From: Jiella pacifica
Lineage (GTDB): Bacteria; Pseudomonadota; Alphaproteobacteria; Rhizobiales; Rhizobiaceae
DNA: 64,000 bases
Direction: 5' to 3'
NCBI RefSeq assembly: GCF_010500815.1
Contig: NZ_JAAAMG010000007.1
Location: 62,001 to 126,000 of the forward strand
A model generated the notes under the pieces. It was given only the letters and a program-made list of their open reading frames with translations, ran no database searches and was not told the origin of the DNA. Position numbers and translations under genes: made by a program. Positions 62,977-64,000 of the stretch are shown piece by piece (position 1 is the stretch's first letter; the number at the start of each line of letters is the position of its first letter).

Positions 62977-64000
62977 CTACTTCACGAAAACCTCGGCGCT
63001 GGCCGCCGCGCCCGTGGCATCGACCACCGAGATCGCCAGAAAGCCGGGCTCCTTCGGCTGGAAAGTCGACTGGCGGAGCAGCTGGTCCCGATCCACGGGC
63101 AGGCCGTCGACATACCAGGTGAAGGGCGGGCGACCGTTGCGGACCTTGAGATAGAGGGGCGTGGCGCTTCGGGCTCCATCGCTGAGCTCGATGCGGCTTC
63201 CCGCCGGCGGATAGACGATTTCCGGCTTCAGCCCCGCCTGGCGGCGTTCGGCTGCCCTCCCCACGCGCTTCAGGGGCGGCGGCAGGCCCGCTCCCGCCGA
63301 GGCGAGGATGCCGGGCGGCGGACCGGCGAGGCGCGTCACCGGACCGATGCGGGCGAACACGTCGTGCATCACCGGCACGGCGGCATCCTGGCCGACGAGG
63401 CCCGGCACCGGCGCCCCGTCCGGCCGACCGAGCCAGACGCCGACGACGTGCTTGCCGTCGTAGCCGATGGTCCAGGCGTCGCGGTAGCCGTAGGAGGTGC
63501 CGGTCTTGTGGGCGATCTCGCCGGGCGAACCCTTGGTGGTGGAGGTCGCGCCGGCGATGATCGAGGTGACGTACCAGGCCGCCTGCTCGGAAAGGATGCG
63601 TCGTTGCGGGCCCGGCTCCGCGGCTTCCTCGACATGCAGCGGCACGGACACACCGCCATTGGCGATGCCGGCATAGAGCCTGACCAGATCCTCCAGTGTC
63701 AGCCCGAGCCCGCCGAGGCCGATGGCGAGGCCTGGCAGCGAGCGGTCGCCGAGCTCGGGTCTCGCGCCGGTGCGGCGGATGCGCTGGACGAGCCGACTCG
63801 GCCCGACGGCCGACAGGAGTTCCACCGCCGGCAGGTTGCGCGACAGTTGCAGCGCCCGGCGGGCGGTGATGATGCCCTGGAACTCGTGGTCGAAATTCTG
63901 GGGCGTATAGCCGGCAAAGCCGCCGGGGGAATCGTCGACGAGGCTTTCGGGATGGGCCACCCCGCGCTCGAAAGCGAGGCCGTAGATCAGCGGCTTCAGC
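62977..64000 (-). CDS. pbpC: Penicillin-binding protein 1C, C-terminal part (cut by window edge)
   Basis: About 340 C-terminal residues are in view and the gene continues past 64000. The transpeptidase part has the KTGT box (AHKTGTSYGYRDAWTIG), QLSRNLPAVELLSAVG and GLAIGLGGLGLTLEDLVRLY. The last ~90 residues (VYPPAGSRIELSDGARSATP, FTWYVDGLPVDRDQ) are the BiPBP_C domain typical of PbpC. It builds or modifies peptidoglycan in the periplasm. A 185-bp space separates it from the histidine kinase. Confidence 0.9.
   Translation of the reverse strand, partial: LKPLIYGLAFERGVAHPESLVDDSPGGFAGYTPQNFDHEFQGIITARRALQLSRNLPAVELLSAVGPSRLVQRIRRTGARPELGDRSLPGLAIGLGGLGLTLEDLVRLYAGIANGGVSVPLHVEEAAEPGPQRRILSEQAAWYVTSIIAGATSTTKGSPGEIAHKTGTSYGYRDAWTIGYDGKHVVGVWLGRPDGAPVPGLVGQDAAVPVMHDVFARIGPVTRLAGPPPGILASAGAGLPPPLKRVGRAAERRQAGLKPEIVYPPAGSRIELSDGARSATPLYLKVRNGRPPFTWYVDGLPVDRDQLLRQSTFQPKEPGFLAISVVDATGAAASAEVFVK

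Overview
The window is GC-rich chromosomal DNA of an alphaproteobacterium of the order Hyphomicrobiales (Rhizobiales). The evidence is the flagellar gene order (fliF-fliH-motB-motC-fliK-ftcR-flgE-flgK-flgL-flaF-flbT-flgD-fliQ-flhA-fliR), which is the Sinorhizobium/Brucella arrangement. The FtcR/Rem regulator, FlaF/FlbT, MotC, CtrA-type TTAA-N7-TTAAC boxes and an RpiR-type IolR point the same way. An Aurantimonadaceae-like genus is a guess; there is no rRNA to settle it. Both ends cut through genes (cobI on the left, a pbpC-type gene on the right).

Region 1 (1-4600) is a minus-strand cobalamin operon: cbiX, a fused RNase-H-like/CobH protein, cobL and cobI, preceded by a candidate B12 riboswitch. 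Region 2 (4690-17483) is a myo-inositol catabolism island. An iolG / Gfo-Idh-MocA / hydroxypyruvate-isomerase-like operon is divergent from iolR-ibpA-iatP-iatA-iolC(DUF2090)-iolD-iolE-iolB. Two 16-bp GGAA-N6-TTCC palindromes are placed to let IolR control both directions. A rhizobial-type inverted repeat sits between iolD and iolE.

Region 3 (17688-40281) is a 22-kb flagellar cluster on the minus strand, with a PilZ gene on the opposite strand at its far end. It encodes the MS ring, motor proteins, hook and hook-associated proteins, export-gate components, the flagellin-level regulators FlaF/FlbT and the master regulator FtcR. The FliK protein is very large (1439 aa) and holds an 88-residue tandem duplication. 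CtrA boxes lie upstream of fliF and ftcR. Upstream of fliF is a gene-poor stretch with a frameshifted relic of an oligopeptide ABC ATPase, then tRNA-Lys(CTT).

Region 4 (41315-54191) holds a PilZ protein, a TetR-ilvC pair with a near-perfect operator palindrome, and a minus-strand catabolic operon of unknown substrate. That operon comprises a molybdenum hydroxylase (large subunit fused to an SRPBCC domain, FAD subunit, 2Fe-2S subunit), an acyl-CoA ligase, an enoyl-CoA hydratase and a BenE permease, with an AraC regulator beside it. This operon is the best candidate in the window for an uncharacterised pathway. A NYN-LOTUS protein follows.

Region 5 (54837-64000) is a set of mostly single genes: an asparaginase, a DUF3750 protein, an excalibur protein, a TerC/Alx exporter, and a DUF1127/LysR divergent pair. 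It ends with a three-gene two-component cluster (CHASE3-like histidine kinase, single-domain receiver, receiver-HisKA_2 kinase) and the C-terminal part of penicillin-binding protein 1C. No CRISPR array, prophage, insertion sequence or rRNA was seen.
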